A stretch of DNA of 5,759 nucleotides from an uncultured Lewinella sp. (GTDB lineage Bacteria; Bacteroidota; Bacteroidia; Chitinophagales; Saprospiraceae): contig CALIGP010000327.1 in assembly GCA_938021455.1 (NCBI GenBank), forward strand, positions 1 through 5,759, in the 5' to 3' direction. The position numbers and the translations under genes are program-made. Under the pieces are notes generated by a model that ran no database searches, was not told the origin of the DNA, and saw nothing but the letters and a program-made list of their open reading frames with translations. Of this stretch, positions 5,563-5,759 are shown in pieces. The first letter of the stretch is position 1, and every line of letters begins with the position of its first letter.

Positions 5563-5759
5563 ATGATCTTCCAACCTTTTTCGAATAAGACCGCTATTGT
5601 TACCGGATCAGGTAATGGAATTGGCTACGCTATCGCTGAGCATTTGATTCGCGAAGGAGCCAACGTAGTCATCAACGATATTAACCCCAAGGTGGCTGCT
5701 CAGGCAGCACTAAAGCTAAACAGAGCGACGGATGGTAAACTTGCCCATGCTTACCCTGG
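5563..5759 (+). CDS. Short-chain dehydrogenase/reductase (SDR), N-terminal 65 residues only
   Basis: The reading frame starts at ATG 5563-5565 and runs off the window end, giving 65 full codons. The fragment shows the classical SDR Rossmann start: a first strand NKTAIVTG, then the cofactor motif TGSGNGIG (14-21; TGxxxGxG), a helix, and the second strand NVVINDIN with Asp39. An acidic residue at that place usually favours NAD(H) over NADP(H). The catalytic Asn-Ser-Tyr-Lys residues lie beyond the window, so neither substrate nor completeness can be judged. Classical members reduce or oxidise keto/hydroxy groups on sugars, acyl-ACPs, steroids and many others. The gene points away from thyA. The start is supported because the motif lies at the usual distance from the N-terminus. 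Confidence 0.9.
   Translation, partial: MIFQPFSNKTAIVTGSGNGIGYAIAEHLIREGANVVINDINPKVAAQAALKLNRATDGKLAHAYP

Overview
The window looks like chromosomal DNA from a member of the Bacteroidota, perhaps a Saprospiria/Lewinella-like marine bacterium. This is inferred from the exported DUF1080 and Gfo/Idh/MocA enzymes, signal peptides ending in Ser-Gln or Gly-Gln, the general lack of Shine-Dalgarno sequences, and a moderate G+C content (hand count about 55% in the START gene). No database search was possible, so the genus is a guess.

Layout. (1) 2-139, + strand: the C-terminal end of a sugar phosphate isomerase/epimerase-like TIM-barrel protein. (2) 139-318: a dense cluster of hairpins and imperfect tandem repeats between convergent genes. 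Its last palindrome runs into the 3' end of the next gene. (3) 308-3033, - strand: a probable two-gene operon, a double-domain DUF1080 (3-keto-glycoside hydrolase/lyase-like) protein followed by a Tat-exported Gfo/Idh/MocA oxidoreductase. (4) 3034-3097: a short divergent promoter region. (5) 3098-3739, + strand: an exported START-domain protein. (6) 3754-5259, - strand: thyA followed 60 bp downstream by a small stand-alone caspase-fold/CHAT-like protein. That small gene has lower G+C than the START gene beside it. (7) 5260-5562: a 303-bp intergenic region with an A/T-tract palindrome and a duplicated octamer. (8) 5563 to the window end, + strand: the N-terminus of a short-chain dehydrogenase/reductase (SDR).

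How the genes may work together. The DUF1080 protein, the Gfo/Idh/MocA oxidoreductase and the TIM-barrel protein are the types of enzyme that act together in 3-keto-glycoside catabolism: a sugar hydroxyl is oxidised, the glycosidic bond of the 3-keto intermediate is cleaved, and the product is hydrated or isomerised. Export signals on the first two suggest work in the cell envelope. thyA is housekeeping (dTMP synthesis). The CHAT-like protein has no obvious link to it beyond likely co-transcription, and it is the least explained gene here. No CRISPR array, tRNA, rRNA, insertion sequence or complete known defence system was seen.
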